This document shows positions 36,571 to 50,488 of a stretch of DNA of 64,000 nt, piece by piece. This DNA is from Lanius collurio (Eukaryota > Chordata > Aves > Passeriformes > Laniidae), in contig JACBWW010000008.1 in assembly GCA_020086605.1 (NCBI GenBank), positions 22,593,959 through 22,657,958 on the forward strand. Direction: 5' to 3'. The notes beneath the pieces were generated by a model. That model ran no database searches, had not been told where the DNA came from, and was given only the letters and a program-made list of their open reading frames with translations. The first letter of the stretch is position 1; each line of letters starts with the position of its first letter. A program made the position numbers and the translations under genes.

Positions 36571-39317
36571 CATGTTGTCAATTCAGAATTTCCTGCCTTG
36601 CAGCCATATGATACTGTGAGCAACTTTTGCATGGGTTGTTTTAAACCCTCAAGAAGTTCAATACAGAAACTTAATGTAAGTGATGAAGTAAGTGAATGTT
36701 TAAAGAACCATTTTTATCTTCCCTTCTTCATTCAAGGGCTGATACCAACTGTAACATTAGATAAGAGGTGTCAAGAACCAGTGCTGTGCTTTAACCTGTG
36801 CTTAAAATCCCTCGACTGCCAATGTTTTTGTCACAGTTTAAATTTATTTGCTTGGCATATATTCTAGTATCATTCATCTTGAAGCAGGTGCTGCAAGGGC
36901 TTGGATACAATATCCCAATAGACAGTCTAGTTAAATGTATTTGGGTGCTTTGCTGCCAGCTCTGTCATAAGCTTTTGATAAAAGTATATTATACAGCCAT
37001 AGGTCTCAGTTTGGAGAGGCACACACTGACAGTTCAAAAAGGGTCTATTTTCCTTCTTTACTGAGATAACCTGCAATATTTGAATGATCCTCAATCTGTA
37101 AACCCAGAGCATCTTTGTAATGGTTAAATGGATGCTTTTAAAGAACCTGGATTAGGAAGCTTACCTGCCTAAAATGTTCAGAACAAATGCCAAAGAGAGT
37201 GTCACAACCTTAAATTTCTAAAATTGAAACTAGAAAAATCCCTGTATCTCAGTTCCAACAGGAAGGATATTGGGGAGTGTCAGCTTGAAGGCCAGAAAGT
37301 AGTGCAGCTCATCTTACTGAAACCAGTCCACAGGAGGGGGTGGAATACATACTCTGTTTCTGAAACTTAAATATGAGACAGTGTACACTAAATGTACTCC
37401 TCAGAAATGAGATTGCATAGACGTTAATTACTGGCAGGCTCAGTGTCTCCTGTATGCAAGTGTAGAAGCTGCTTAAGTGCACGCACTTCCTCAGTAATCT
37501 TCACCAGAAGACACAACCCAAGTGGGATCACAGGGATCACATAGTGGAGAGACAGAGCCACATCCATACTTACAGTGTCTCTCTGTGACTGACTTAATGC
37601 CTAAGGAGAGGATGTCAGGTTCTTCATGCCTGCTTCAGATGAAATTTCTATGTTTAGAATTTTTTTTTGTTTTGTTTTGTTTTCTTTGCAGTCTTTTTCA
37701 GCTTAGGTAACATCAGTGATCTGTGTTTCCCATGTAGACCTCCACATACTCAATAGACAGAGTCCTAACTATTGAGATGTTCATTATTTTATGGCTTATG
37801 CCTTTAGCTTGTTTTAAAAGATATCATATGTTGCAACAACAGCTGCCAGATGGTAACATAAAGCAACTCATAGCGTAGATGCATGCAGTAGGGAAAAATC
37901 ATTATCGCCTTCACTCATCATTATCTGTGGATAAAAGCATATTTCTTATATGATTTCCAAATATTTTTGTAGGAATATAAAATGCATTTCACAGAATGAA
38001 GTCTTCCATTATGCATCCTTCAAAATCAAAGTAATTCTAGAACTGCACAGCACTCCAAACAGCACAAACTAGAATTAAGTTTGTGTTGTCTTTCAACTGC
38101 TATTTTAATGTAGTTCCTCAAACAAATTCCTTTTGGCCTAAAATTGGCTGTGTTCATCTATAGATCAAAGGTCATAGCACTCACCCACCACCAGCCACCA
38201 CCAGCCCTCATTCCCATTTAAACCGAAATCAAAGCACCTTTGTTACAGGACTACAGAAATAAGGGAGAGGGAGAGAGAGAGAGGCAGGGAAGATATGTTT
38301 CTGGCCCAGGCTTCATTTTAATTAGGAAAAAAAGTTAAAATAAATAACTTCAGAGTTGATCCACTTTCAATTTTCATATGAAAGCACAGGATTCAGATGA
38401 ATTTAACGAAAGTCCCTTGTTTAAAAGCAAGGAGCCTTCCAAGTGGGAATTCAGAAGGTGTATAGGCACTTTCTTCCCACTCTGGCTTTACATGCCATTA
38501 CAGCTGGGCAGTTGAGAATGGTGATGACATTTAAGACCACTCTGGCTTCATACTGCTGTACAGATAAAAGCTTATCTTGAAGACATGCTTTGACAGGGCT
38601 TAGTTTCACTGTCTTGATGCCCATTAGCTAAAAAAAACCCACCAGAAATCCTTTGAGAAAACTAAACTTCTTAGCCAGTTTTATATAGTATTTCATCCTA
38701 ATGTTCCAGTTACAAAAGAATATCTCATGTATTCTCATGCATTTTGGGGAACATCTAAATAGTGGACATTCCATGTGGGCTGTTTCAGTCCCTTGCATAG
38801 TTTTCCCAAGGTCTGTTTTGTATGTGCAGAAAATCCATCTAATTTTAACTTTTACTCTGTGAGATAACTTAGAGCTAAATGAGAAATATTTATTGTGAAA
38901 TTAATTGGAAAAAGTTTCTGAAAGAAAGAAATTGATTGAGTGGATGAAATAATATACTGTCATTTTGGAAGACGTAGAGTTGTTTAGATGCAGGTGTGAT
39001 AGCTAAATGACAGTTGAACATCTGCAGTAAGAGAGCCCGTCATTTGCACAGTTACAATATCCAGTTGGTGAAAAACATGCACTTTTATGAGAAAATCTGT
39101 GGACACAGCTATAGTGTGAAAGAGATCATGCAAAAGGGAGACTGATGCGTAGATTTGTCTCCGTGTGATAATGAAGGAATGGATGCAGAACACAGGTGCT
39201 GGAATACATATATGTACGTAGTATACATATCTACATGTATGTAAATATTCATAGAGTATGGTATTACTGAGGAGGAAAGTGTTTGTTTGTGAAAGGTGTC
39301 ATGAAGGTGGAATTTAG
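36571..39317. other. Non-coding DNA with simple repeats
   Basis: No gene seen. It contains a TTTTG-rich tract (about 37660-37686), a short duplication of CACCACCAGC (about 38187-38212), a GA tract (38262-38288) and an AT-alternating stretch near 39205-39250. Confidence 0.5.
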
Positions 39318-40255
39318 AAAGAATTGTGGGAAATGGTGTCGAAGGCTTTACTGAAGTCCAGGCAGACAATATTCACAGCCTTTCCCTCATAAACTCGGTC
39401 ACCGGGTCATAGAGGGAGATCAAGTTGGCCAAGCAGGATCTGCCTTTCAAAAACCTGTCTGATCCCCTGGTTGTCCTTTACATACCATGTGAAATTGCAC
39501 TCAGGATGTCCTGTTCCTTGCCTGGCACTGGGGGCAGACTGACAGGCCTGTTCTTCTCCAGATCTTCCTGCCCTTTTTGTGGGTGAGCGTCACATTTGCC
39601 AGCCTCCAGTCACCTGGGACCTCCCTGATTAATCAGGACTGGGGGTAAGTCATGGAAAGAGCAAACTCTTCTGCCAGCTCTATAAATATCCTCAGGTGGA
39701 TCCCACTCTATATGATAAACTTGTCTAGGTAGCTCAGCAAATTTCTGACTAGTGCCTTTTGGATTACATGAGATTTATCCTGCTCCCCATCCCTGTCTAC
39801 CACTTTAGGGGGCTGGATACCCTGAGGATAACTGGTCTTTCTGTTATGGATTGAGGCAAAAAAAAGGTACTGAGTACCTCAGCCTTTTCCTCATCCTTTG
39901 TTACAGAGTTTCCCTCTGCATGCAAAAAAAAAGGGATGGAGACTCTCCTTGGCCTTCTTTTTGTTATTTATTTGTTAAAACATTTTATTATCTGTTACCA
40001 TGATGCCCAAATGGAGTTCTAGCTGGGCTTTCACCTTTGTAATTTTCTTTTTGCATGACCTCATGACATCCTCATACTCTTCCTGATTTGCTTGCCCTTT
40101 CTTCCAAAGGTCATAAAACTGCTTTTTTTTTTTTTTTTTCCTGAGTCCCTGTGAAAGCTTCCTATTCATCCAGGCCAGTCTTTTTTCGATCTGACTAAGA
40201 GTTAGGAGCTGGAGAGCATCTCACTGATACCTGTCACATTAGAAAAACAGATTAC
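39318..40255 (-). mobile_element. CR1 LINE ORF2 fragment (pre-RT and start of RT)
   Basis: An internal CR1 piece on the minus strand. At 40169-39975 it encodes a CR1-like block with YDLWKKGQANQEEYEDV and KVKAQLELHLG. At 39375-39330 it encodes VCLDFSKAFDTISHN, the conserved palm motif of the reverse transcriptase, and upstream of that KGRSCLANLISLYDPVTE. The frame is interrupted between the blocks, including a T run at about 40123-40139, so it is dead. It ends abruptly just after the FDT motif, leaving out the catalytic YADD region and the 3' UTR. Confidence 0.9.
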
Positions 40256-43200
40256 ATATGTTCCAGTAAAGCATCTGGCACAGGACAGTGTACCTCTGTC
40301 AATGAACCTGTTTTAGCTCCCAAACCAAAGGGCCCTTACAGCTCGTTGTGAATCCTCTGCCCATGCCCAGCAACCACCTCAAATAGTCCAAATCATGGGC
40401 TGGTCTGGCAGGTCAATAGTTCATGTATTTGACCTCAAGTAAAACAAACAAACCTGGCACTGCTCAATTTTCTGTTATAGATAATACTTTGATTTCTCTA
40501 CATACCTATATCTTTTGTCTTTCGTTGTCCAGATTTCTCTTTAAGACACATTTCTAGCGTTTTTTTCAATGACTGAGCAGATTAGACTTTATTAAGGGCT
40601 TTTTGATAGTTGTTGTTTTAATATTCCTTATTAATTCAACTGTTGCAGTTGGATCTCTAGACTATAATAATTACCAAGCAAGAGAGCAAAAAGCACCTAA
40701 TGTGTGATTTGTTACATCCTTCCTTAACATTTTTTTTTTTTTTAAGTTAGGATTAAGTCACTCGCTGGATCACTCCCTCAGGCCCTACTGAAACAGACCC
40801 TATCATGTCATTCTGAGACAAGTAACTCTTGAAAATAAAAAATCATGACTTTAGAAAGAAAAGTCTTAAGTTGTTAGTGCAATATTTGCAGTGTTTTGTG
40901 ATACAGCTTTATTTGCAGATTGCTGAATCACTCCTTTATTACCACTTTTGTTTTCCAGTATAACAACAAAAGGTGCAGTTATGTTTGGAACTTTCAGAGG
41001 TGGACACTTTGATGAAAAGCTGATACTGCATAAAGTATTAAAGCTTTCATTAAAGCAGTATGAAGCCAGAATGGTCTTTTACACCGCTGTACTTCTGGCA
41101 GCGTGCTTCGAGACATGTTGTGAAGGGCTGTGAGAAGAGTAGCACCACTAGATGTCACCATCCTTCCACCAAAAATTCGTCAGTGACCAGCCTGATGTGA
41201 TTTACAAGTACCACGGGTTTCACCAACAAACACCACACTGAGAAGTTTCAAGTTGATGTTTTGCCAGCTCTGTTGCTTTGCAATCCAATCAAAATCTATG
41301 TGGTATCATTTATTTCTGGTGGCACTGTGTTTAGATAGTCCTAAAATCTTAATTCTGAGGTGAAAATGTGATTTCAGGATTGAGGTTAGCTCAAATTCAT
41401 GAATCTAAGAGGACTCTGATGGATAAGTTCACCCAATAATGCTGCTGCTCAACCCAGTTGACAGTGGATTGTTGGAGAGTATGAAGTCAAGATCCTATTT
41501 CTATCTCTTACTCATATACCCTATGAATTTGGCAAGCCATTTCACCCTGGCTTTTCTGTTTGCAGTTTACTATAAACCCTAGTTTCCTCAGCACAGGAAC
41601 TAAGCCTGTTAATGTTGTTTGTTGGATCATCTTTGTCTTAATTCAGTGACAGGTGTTGCACAAAGGGTCTGAATAAAATAGGTTTTTAGATCCAGCTGAG
41701 AGAAATACTGGAGAGAGATATGCATTCCCTAATCTAGCTTTTCTCATTACCCCCATACTCAGCAGTCACTGAAGCTTCCCTAAAGTCACAGCTGGGGTTA
41801 GAGGACTTGTTGGATATACTTGGTAGGGCACATCTGAAGTCCTCAGTTCCTGCTCCTTCTCATCTTATTCAATGAGTAACATCACCTTGCATTCAGGTTT
41901 AAGTTTTTAATATCTTATCTGATACAAATAGGAGCTGAATTCATTTTATCTCCTGGATAGCCCTGCTATCTTTTATCTGCTCCGATCCAAGCTGAGGTTT
42001 CCTACTTACTTTTTTCATCACTGTCTTTCATAGAAATACAAGTGTAACTTTATAAAAATGTCTCATTGACAGGATCTTTCTTTTCTCATGGATAGGTCTG
42101 CCTATTTGGTCCTTGAGGGGAAATGCTTATTTTCATTTTAATAAGACAATGGAGCAAATGCAGTTTTCCCTGCATTCAAATGTTCTCTTATCTTATTCCA
42201 TTAGGTGCTTTTGTGCTTTAAAGACAAAACCACAAAAATAACTGCACAATATCCAGAACAGATAAGACCATAGCTAAGGTCAAATCATGCACACAAACTC
42301 CAACCACAGAACCAACTAAATATATTCAACCTGCATCTCATAAATGCTTATTTTCCCACTGGCAGTCCCCCCTAACTTGTGCAGTAATTCTCTCCTTGAG
42401 CGCCTATACTGATCTCCTGTATTGTCATGTATGAGCAGGTAAGACTTCAAACATGAAAGGCTACTTTTACTTTCTGATGGGAATACCATATTTTGGATTT
42501 GAGGAAAAAAAGGATATTTTGAGTCAAATGTCCTGTCCCATTACCACTGCAGTATGAATTACTAGAAAAACAAAAAATGATTGATGAGCAAAAGTACAAA
42601 GGTTACTATAAAAAGAGCATAAACTGTCAACCCTAATATGGATAGTGATTATATTTAATTACACTTTTAAATGTTGAACAGCTTGACTGGGACACGCTCG
42701 TGTCTATCAGTATATGTTACCAATGAAAGGCTGAGCCAAACACTTTCCTTCATCCTGTCAGCACACTAGGTGACAACACAAAGTAGTAGTCTGCACTGTT
42801 CCCCAGAGGCTGCTCAGTTTGGAATGAAGCACAGGATGGAAGACAATTCACAGACTGCAGATAAAATGGCAATAAACCTGCATAAGATTTCACATACTTC
42901 AGTTTGAAATAGGCACCATGTAAATAAAATCACAGCCCATAATGCATCATTTTCTTGCAAACAGGCAGATTCAATGTTACATGATCTGAAATGAACAAAG
43001 CAATATTTTTTATATTCCAGTATTAGATATGGCATGTATTTGTAAAACAATTAGAGGGATATTTTCAAAATAGAGTAACTCCATAGTTTTTTTGTGATAA
43101 AGTTCATTAATGTATCTTTATGACGATTTAGATGAGGATGAAAGATTCAAATTAATATTTTATAAGAATTCTATCAAGAATAAGATTTAAAAGAGCTTTT

Positions 43201-45130
43201 AAAACCATGGTATGAGATGTTCAGTGGGCAGCCCTAGGGCTAACCATACAGACATTAACAAATTCTACTTAATGCAGTTTTAAAGTTTACATATGATGTA
43301 TTTTATGTAATTTAAAGAAGAGTTTGGGTAAAGCTCATCAATTTATTGGTATCAACATCTAAGAAGATATTTAGGTTAGCTAAATTGTCCAAGCTTCCCA
43401 TGCAATCCAAGGATATCTAGTAAACGGTCAGTGGAGTCCAGGCAATTTCTCTCTCTGAGGAGTGGATGCCTACATTTATTTTGTTGAGTAAGCTCTCAGT
43501 TATTCTCTGAAACAGGAAATTATGCATCCAGCCACCCTAGCAGACACATGGGAGACATCAGAGTTTAATCCATCCCTGATCACTTACACAGGTGGTACCA
43601 TTTCTGCAGCTGACACATCAGGGTTGGACAGAAGCTGGATAAAGGTGTTTTAGCAGTGTGAGCAAACTCAAGCATTAATGTCACATGAATGAGGACTTTC
43701 TACCAAGAGAATGAGGCAGTAGTTTGCTTTTTGGAGAAAATGCCCTGATTCTCTAAGTAATCTCCTCTGCATGGCCCTGCCCCTTTCATAGTCATGCCAG
43801 CAGCAGCTGGCTAACCTTGGGATTGAGATTTATCTAAAGAAAGAAGATGGGTCATTGTTTCTGCAGCAATTGTGCAGCTCCAGGAAATTGCCTTTCTCGT
43901 GATGATGTACAGCCGAAACCTATAGGTAGCAGTGAAAAGTCTGCATTTTCAGACTTTATATTCTGAATTAGATTTGGTCATCATTCAGGTTCTGAAAAGA
44001 CTGTTTTCGTTAATCAGATATTAACTAATAGAAAGCATTTAGATAAAACAGGTTTCAGCTATCAAAACTGAAGGGAGAAAAAAAAATTTTGAGACATTGG
44101 AGTCACCCACAATACATTGTTTTTATAGTCCTCCATAAGTATATGATACAGAAACTTCTGTAAAACACTTATTTTTTATCAAAAAGAAAATACTTTCTTA
44201 CCAGTCCAGAATGGGAATGTTTAAACAAATCAGATTTTCCTGTTGGAAAATATACCTAATTTCCCCTAAATTTAGAGTGTTTACTAGAATAACACCTGCA
44301 ATGTTTAGCTTTCTGATAGACTTGCTTATGCTTTTACTGTACTTCTCCTTTTGTCCAGAATTTTGCACTTTCTCTCATTAATTTTTCCAGTTTTTTTCTT
44401 CTCAAATGTTAAATTAAACACTGAGTCTGATTTGCTTTTTTCAATGCCATGTTTCTTAAAATTAAGTTGCTTTTAAAATCGTGCTGCTGTCACACATGGC
44501 CTGTTATATATCAACAAATTATATTTTTGTTTGATTCCAAAAGAAGTGGAGTCAGCAGTTGGAACCAGAGAGTGTCCTTCATTTTTCTGTTTTGTATTTG
44601 ACAGCATGGTGTCCATAGTAGAATATTTATAGCATTTATTGCTCTTTTATTTCTCTTTCACACTAAAATAGCTCCATTTCAAATTAACAGTTTGGTTTAG
44701 GGCTTTAACCTAAAAAATACATATTCTTCTGCTATGACTTTGGCTCTAGTTTTACTTTCCATTCTTTAACAAAATCTAACTCTGTCCTCCAAGACATAAT
44801 CTCCTTTGGGATTTCAGAAAAACTTTAAAAATTCAATCCTCAAAATGCTTTTGAAAAGCTTGATTTCCTTCAGTTTACGTATTGAGTGTCCAAGCTCCCA
44901 GTTTTCCCGTTCAAGCAGAGGGAAGTACAGCTGCGAGCCTGGTCTTTCTTATTACTACAAGCATGTCTGGACTTATCCTTGGACATAGATGCCTTACTTC
45001 TCAGCACAAAGTCAAAAGATAGTGTTAAAGCACCAGCAGAAACCAGTGCCTGGACTCACTTCTTAGAGCAGGGAGGGCAGAGTAGTGGCAGAACTTGTGT
45101 ACTGAGATTTGTAACATCAAAACTTTGTAT
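40256..45130. other. Non-coding DNA
   Basis: About 4.9 kb with no recognised gene or repeat family. A 61-codon plus-strand frame at 40948-41133 has an unusual non-repetitive composition but no family that I know. Confidence 0.5.
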
Positions 45131-45530
45131 TTCATGGAATCACAGAATCATTTGTGTTGGAAAATACTTCTAAGACCAACAAGTCCCAACCAAAAACCCA
45201 GCACTGCCAAGTCCACCACTAAACCATGTCCCTGAGTGCTATATCTAAACATCTATTACATTGCTCCAGGAATGGTGATTCCACCACTTCACTGGGGAGC
45301 CTGTTCCACTGCTTGACAATGCTTTCAGTAAAATCATTTTTCGCAATATCCAATCTAAACCTCTTGTGGTGCAACTCGAGGCTGTTTCCTCTTGTCCTTT
45401 GCCTTGTTCCCTGGGAGAAGGGGCTGACTCCCACCTGGCTACACTCTCCTGTCAGGCAGTTGCAGGGAGTGATAAGGTCTCCCCTGAGTCTCCTTTCCTC
45501 CAGGCTGAACATCCCCAGCTCCCTGGGGTA
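45131..45530 (-). mobile_element. CR1 LINE 3' end with ORF2 C-terminus
   Basis: It starts with the inverted octamer tail (ATGGAATCACAGAATCA) and follows the CR1 3' end closely: AGCACTGCCAAGTCCACCAC, CTAAACCATGTCCCTGAGTG. The minus-strand frame at 45512-45219 (97 codons) reads as the end of CR1 ORF2: FSLEERRLRGDLITPCN, then FRLDIAKNDFTESIVKQWNR, then LPSEVVESPFLEQ. The intact frame and clear match suggest a relatively young copy. It is 5'-truncated at about 45530. Confidence 0.93.
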
Positions 45531-48500
45531 AAATTAACTTTGCCCAACTTTGAAGCCAACACTATCCCATTTCTTGGCTACCACAACATTTTAACAAGAC
45601 TCTTCTGCCTTTCTAGCCAACTCCCTGCCTTTTCCTTTTAACTGCCTCTTCTTCATCTGGGAGTGAAGGAACCCATATGAGGTGGAGCTGCATGGCCCAT
45701 AGGGTGTGGTCTCTGAGCAGCAGTCTACTCCCACATCATCACCTGCCGTATTTGGTGCACGGTTTCAGAGCCCTTCTCTCCCTGAGTCCTGAGCTAGTAT
45801 GGTCTTCTGTGGGCCTCAATATGTACAGAATTCAAGTATTTAATATTCATGTTAGTGTGCACATGCTTAGTTAGGCAGAAACTTAGATAATGGAGGCAGT
45901 TTACAGAATCAGGGTCTAATTCTGGCAAAGAACTTTGTTTTGGCAGTGTAAGTTCTTCCTCCCAAAGAGCTATATAAAGTCCCTCTGTGGGCCCAGATTC
46001 TAAAGCATTGGGGCCGATATCATCCCTGGAATTACACTGTTAAGCTTCCAAAAACACTTCTGCAAAGAAAACAGACTGTAAGCCAAACAGATGATTTTGA
46101 TTAATAAGAATATGTTCCTAAAAGTAAAATAAAATAATAGAGACTTAAAAAGTGCTACAGTGCTCTTAACTACAAAAACAAAATGTGAAATAAAGACACC
46201 TTCAAAGATTGCACTCACAAAAGGTTACAAATTACCTAACAGGTTTTTCAAAAGAAAAACAAAGAGACAAAGAAATGTTGAGGGGCAGTACTTGTAATTG
46301 TGTTTTGCCTTCGCCATCTACATTCTGGAAACATTTTTGTAGGTTACATTGCGTGAGACAGCCAAATCACCCCTAATTTAGAAGTAAGCATGAGATTAAA
46401 CAAGCTTTCTGTAAAAGCCTGTTAAAAGAATACCCTTCATTTCTTCTGTTCTCATCCCCCTTTGTTATCCCTGCTTCACATTCTCGGGACCTTCCAGATG
46501 TGCATGCATGTGTGTGTCTGTGTGTGCAAGTTTTCATTATTATGAGCACTGCCGTTTGTGAGGCACAAGTTTTTATGAATAAAGGAGTCAAAGTTTGTGT
46601 GCCAGCCCACCATCTCCCTCCCTGTAATAAAATTAGTTTAAAAAACATGGCACTTCAAAAACATCTAAATTAGGATTGTGTTTATATGGTCTTTCAGATT
46701 TTGAGTTATTTTGCAAGGAGAATGGGAACAGAGTTCCATTTATTTGCAACTATTTAAATCTTACATTTCACTGTAAACTTGCAGAAGGCTCGAAGAACTG
46801 AAGGGCAATAAAAAAAAGACATAAAAATAACAAGAATAATGAGAAAATCACAGGCTTTCACAATTCTTTCTCCTTAATTTCTTCCCTTGCTCCAGGATAT
46901 TTTCCTTTTTTGATTAGCTTGTTTTTCCTTGTGTTTACCTCAGAGATGTACACAACCACATCAGTGCTGCCATGCCATAAGTCTCCTTGCTGTTGCCAGT
47001 CCCCTGTCCCAGCCCCAAAGAAGAACTTTCACAGTTTTCAGATAGCAGCCTCTTTTCTCCCTTCCCCCTCCTTCTAACAATTATTCTCAAGTTTTATGGG
47101 AAAAAAAAATAGCCTTTTAATGATTCTTTTTTTTTTTTTTTTGTCCTTTTACATTCTAATAACAACTAATCAATTGAGCCTCTAGGGAAACTGTCACATT
47201 TCCTGGGTGGTTTTGATTCTTATATGGTAATAGGGTTGAGATATCTGTGATTTAAAAGCCTGTTCAAGAGAGCCACGGACATGATCAGGGAATGGACATA
47301 TAAGTCCACAAAGTGAGGCACCAAGAGTGTTGAGCTTCCATCTGAATGGATAGATGAAGAATCACGGTTTGGGATTAGCATGACCCAGTTTGGTATCATT
47401 TACCTACTGGAGTGCCACTTCACTGACAAATGTGAGATGTCTTCTGTCACTGTCCTCAGAACTGGAAGTTTTGGAGACATCTGCACAGTCTGACATAAGC
47501 CAGCCTGTGTCCAAATGCAGTCTGTCAGTGTCAGTCCGACACTGCACCTGGACTAATCTCATCCAGTGGATTCCTACCTTGGATGCCTCAGCACGCTAGC
47601 ACATCTGGACCCCATCTGGATCCAGCTGCCTATTTTCACAAGAGTCCAGGCTTGCCACAGCTGTGTGGCCAGAAACCCCAAATCTCTGCTAGATAAGACC
47701 TAGATTGCCTTGAGACTGAGGTCTCAATGCATTTGTCTTCTGAGCAGAAATATCCATTAGTGTGGGGGGAAAGAAAGGTGGACAAGAGTTTTTTGTATTT
47801 GGAGGAGTAAAGAAAAGGCATACAGGGCAGCAGGAAAAAGGAAGAGACAAACAAGGAATAACAATACATGAAGGCCTCAGTGGCAGACAGGGAATTGTCT
47901 GCACAGTCCTGATTCTCCTCATCATTCAGAAAAATACAAGCATAATATTTGAAATTAAGGCAAGCCCATGATTTTCAAAAAGAAAATTAACCCTGACTTC
48001 TGCACACACACACACAAAAGCTGCAGCTTATGTTTAATTTATTGGGTTTTGGTTTGGGGGTTTTTTGGTTTCCAAGGGAACAGAACATACAGCAATTGAA
48101 AGCACATGTTTCTAAATTGATGCCCTGGAGAAATCCCATGTGGCTTAATGTCATGCAGCCTAATTTAATTTGCATTAATAGTACAGTTTGCCAAAAAACA
48201 TTGCTGGTAGTGTGAGGGTTGGTGTGTGTGTGTGTGCTACTGCAAAAAGGAAAGGATATTGTATCAATATTTTAGTGTACTGTGTCCACTGACTTGCAAA
48301 ATATTCAGAGTCCAGATCACCAGAATTATTTCTGTGCCTAAATGCCAGTGCCACTTTGAGACAGGGCATGTCCCTATATGGGGAGGTGTCTGTGTTTTGA
48401 ATTATGTTAAAGAAGTATAACAGTGACATTAAAAAAGTTTGTTAAAATTGGCTCATCCTAGATATGCTGCAGATTCCAGTTATGTTTCCTGTACTTCCAA

Positions 48501-50483
48501 TGGTTTAAAATACAAAATTATTGTGCCCTCTAAAAACAGAATGAAATAAAAGTTTCCATTCCACAGCATTGTTACAACGACACAGCCACCAAAGGTTAGA
48601 GATTAATGGAGAAGCCATGTGTTGAAATTAGGATCAGGAGAAAAGCTGTTAGATCACACTTATTATGCCATGATGGTGACAGGGGAACTTCTAGCCTTGG
48701 TGACATACAAAAATATCTGCCCAGCTCAGAGGCTTTAAGATTCAGAACTGCAACCTGAAGGAGTAAACAGGACTTTTGATGTCTGGTGACTTAATCTGCA
48801 GAGTATGAGGACCAGAATAAATATGTAATTCAAACAAATATGAAAAAAGTCAAGAAACAAATAGTATGGAATAATAAGATCCATCAGGTAAAACAGAAAA
48901 CCAGAAGAGCATTAATACTAGGGAAAAGACCAGGAAAAGAAAGGCCTACTGCCTTTCAGGGGGTCAGATTTATCAGTGACAATTAGAACAAGGGGACCAT
49001 GACATTTAACTTCTTCCACTAACTTTCACTAACAAATAATATTTTCACAATTAGTGACCCCAACAGATGAAAATTCTCAACCTCAAATGGGAATACACCA
49101 TCTTAAATACTTTCATATGATCAGGAACTGTTAAATTTCATTTGTCATTACCAAAGAGCCATGAAACACAACTGACTAGCCATTAGCAATCATCTTTAAA
49201 AAAAATAAAAGTGAATGTATGAAGAGAGGGGAAATTTAGTGCTGGTCTTGAAAAGCTGGGAAAACAACACATGGAATTACAGGTTTTCTGCTTCAATTAA
49301 ATTCATAGAAAAATACTGGAGCAACTAACAGAGCTATTTGTGGTCATCTGCAAAGAAAACAGAGAAAAGGCTAATAATTATATGGATTTATCATGAGTGC
49401 AATGCCTGGAGCACAACACAAAAGAAAGTAGATGTCAAACCATTTGGACTGCATCTTGATCTCTTTGGAATCACCAGTGACTTAGATGATGATATGTGTA
49501 AAACAGTACTATTCTATAGAGACAAGTCTGAAGCTCTCCATAGAAACTGTAATAATCCATTACCTGAATAGAGGATGAGCAACAACAGACTGGGAACAGT
49601 TCTGCAAAGAAGGGGTTGAGATAGTGAGGGATTAACAGAGGATTGATCAACAGCAGCAGACTGTTAAGAGAGAATGCAAACACTGTAATGTTAATGAACG
49701 GAGGTACATCTTATAAGACATCTCACATAACCCTTCAGGATTCTTCGGGGTTACAGAACAGTGTGCAGTTTCTAAACTCCAGTTTTAACACATTTTTGAG
49801 TGATGCAGGAATAAATTGCCTGTGGTGATGGTGGAGTTTCTGCCAGTTCTTCCAAACAGGGCAGACAGGCTTCTGCCATGAAAACCTATTCCTGTAGAGC
49901 ATGCTAAGAGGTGCAGAGAGAAGGGAGCTGTAAAGAACACATTCATGGGTCATAAATGTATTTGGAAAAAGGACCATTGCTATTTAAAAAAAAAAAAAAA
50001 AAAGAGAGAGAGAAAGAATAATTGACCTGTGAAAATTAATATATTACCCAGATGAAAGCCAGATACTGTGTGCTGCACTAACCAATCTTTGCCAGTCTAT
50101 GCCCAGCCTGTTGCTGATCTTGTGCAGGCTACTGGTGCAGATTCTACTCAGGTGTTAAGAAATCCTGTGCTCCCTGAGACAGGTGTCCTCATGCTGGAGT
50201 CCATGCTAGGAAAGGAAGGAACACAGTCTCCCCTGCTGTGGTCACGCTCAGAGCAATGCACGCCGTGGTTGCTACAGGCAAGGGGAGGTGGCAGCAATTT
50301 GTGCTCCTCTATTACCATCTTCAGCCACACAGTGCAAGAAATTATTTCTCCCTTATGTTAAAAAAGCATGTCTGTGCTCAGTAAATATTTCTTTGCAACT
50401 CCAATCTTAAATGTTAAAGGTCCTTTTGTATTCCTTTCCAGCTTAATGTTTTTCTTGGGAGTGAGTTTGTTGTCATGCTGTTA
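45531..50483. other. Non-coding DNA with microsatellites
   Basis: No gene recognised. It contains TG repeats (46500-46528 and 48222-48237), a CA repeat (48003-48016), a G/T-only tract (48042-48071), a T run (about 47127-47143) and poly-A followed by GA (49986-50013). Confidence 0.5.
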
Positions 50484-50488
50484 CTGGG

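Noticed and set aside
40948..41133. 61-codon plus-strand frame with complex composition
   Set aside because: No recognisable family or continuation beyond the stop; I looked for a processed pseudogene and could not name a parent.
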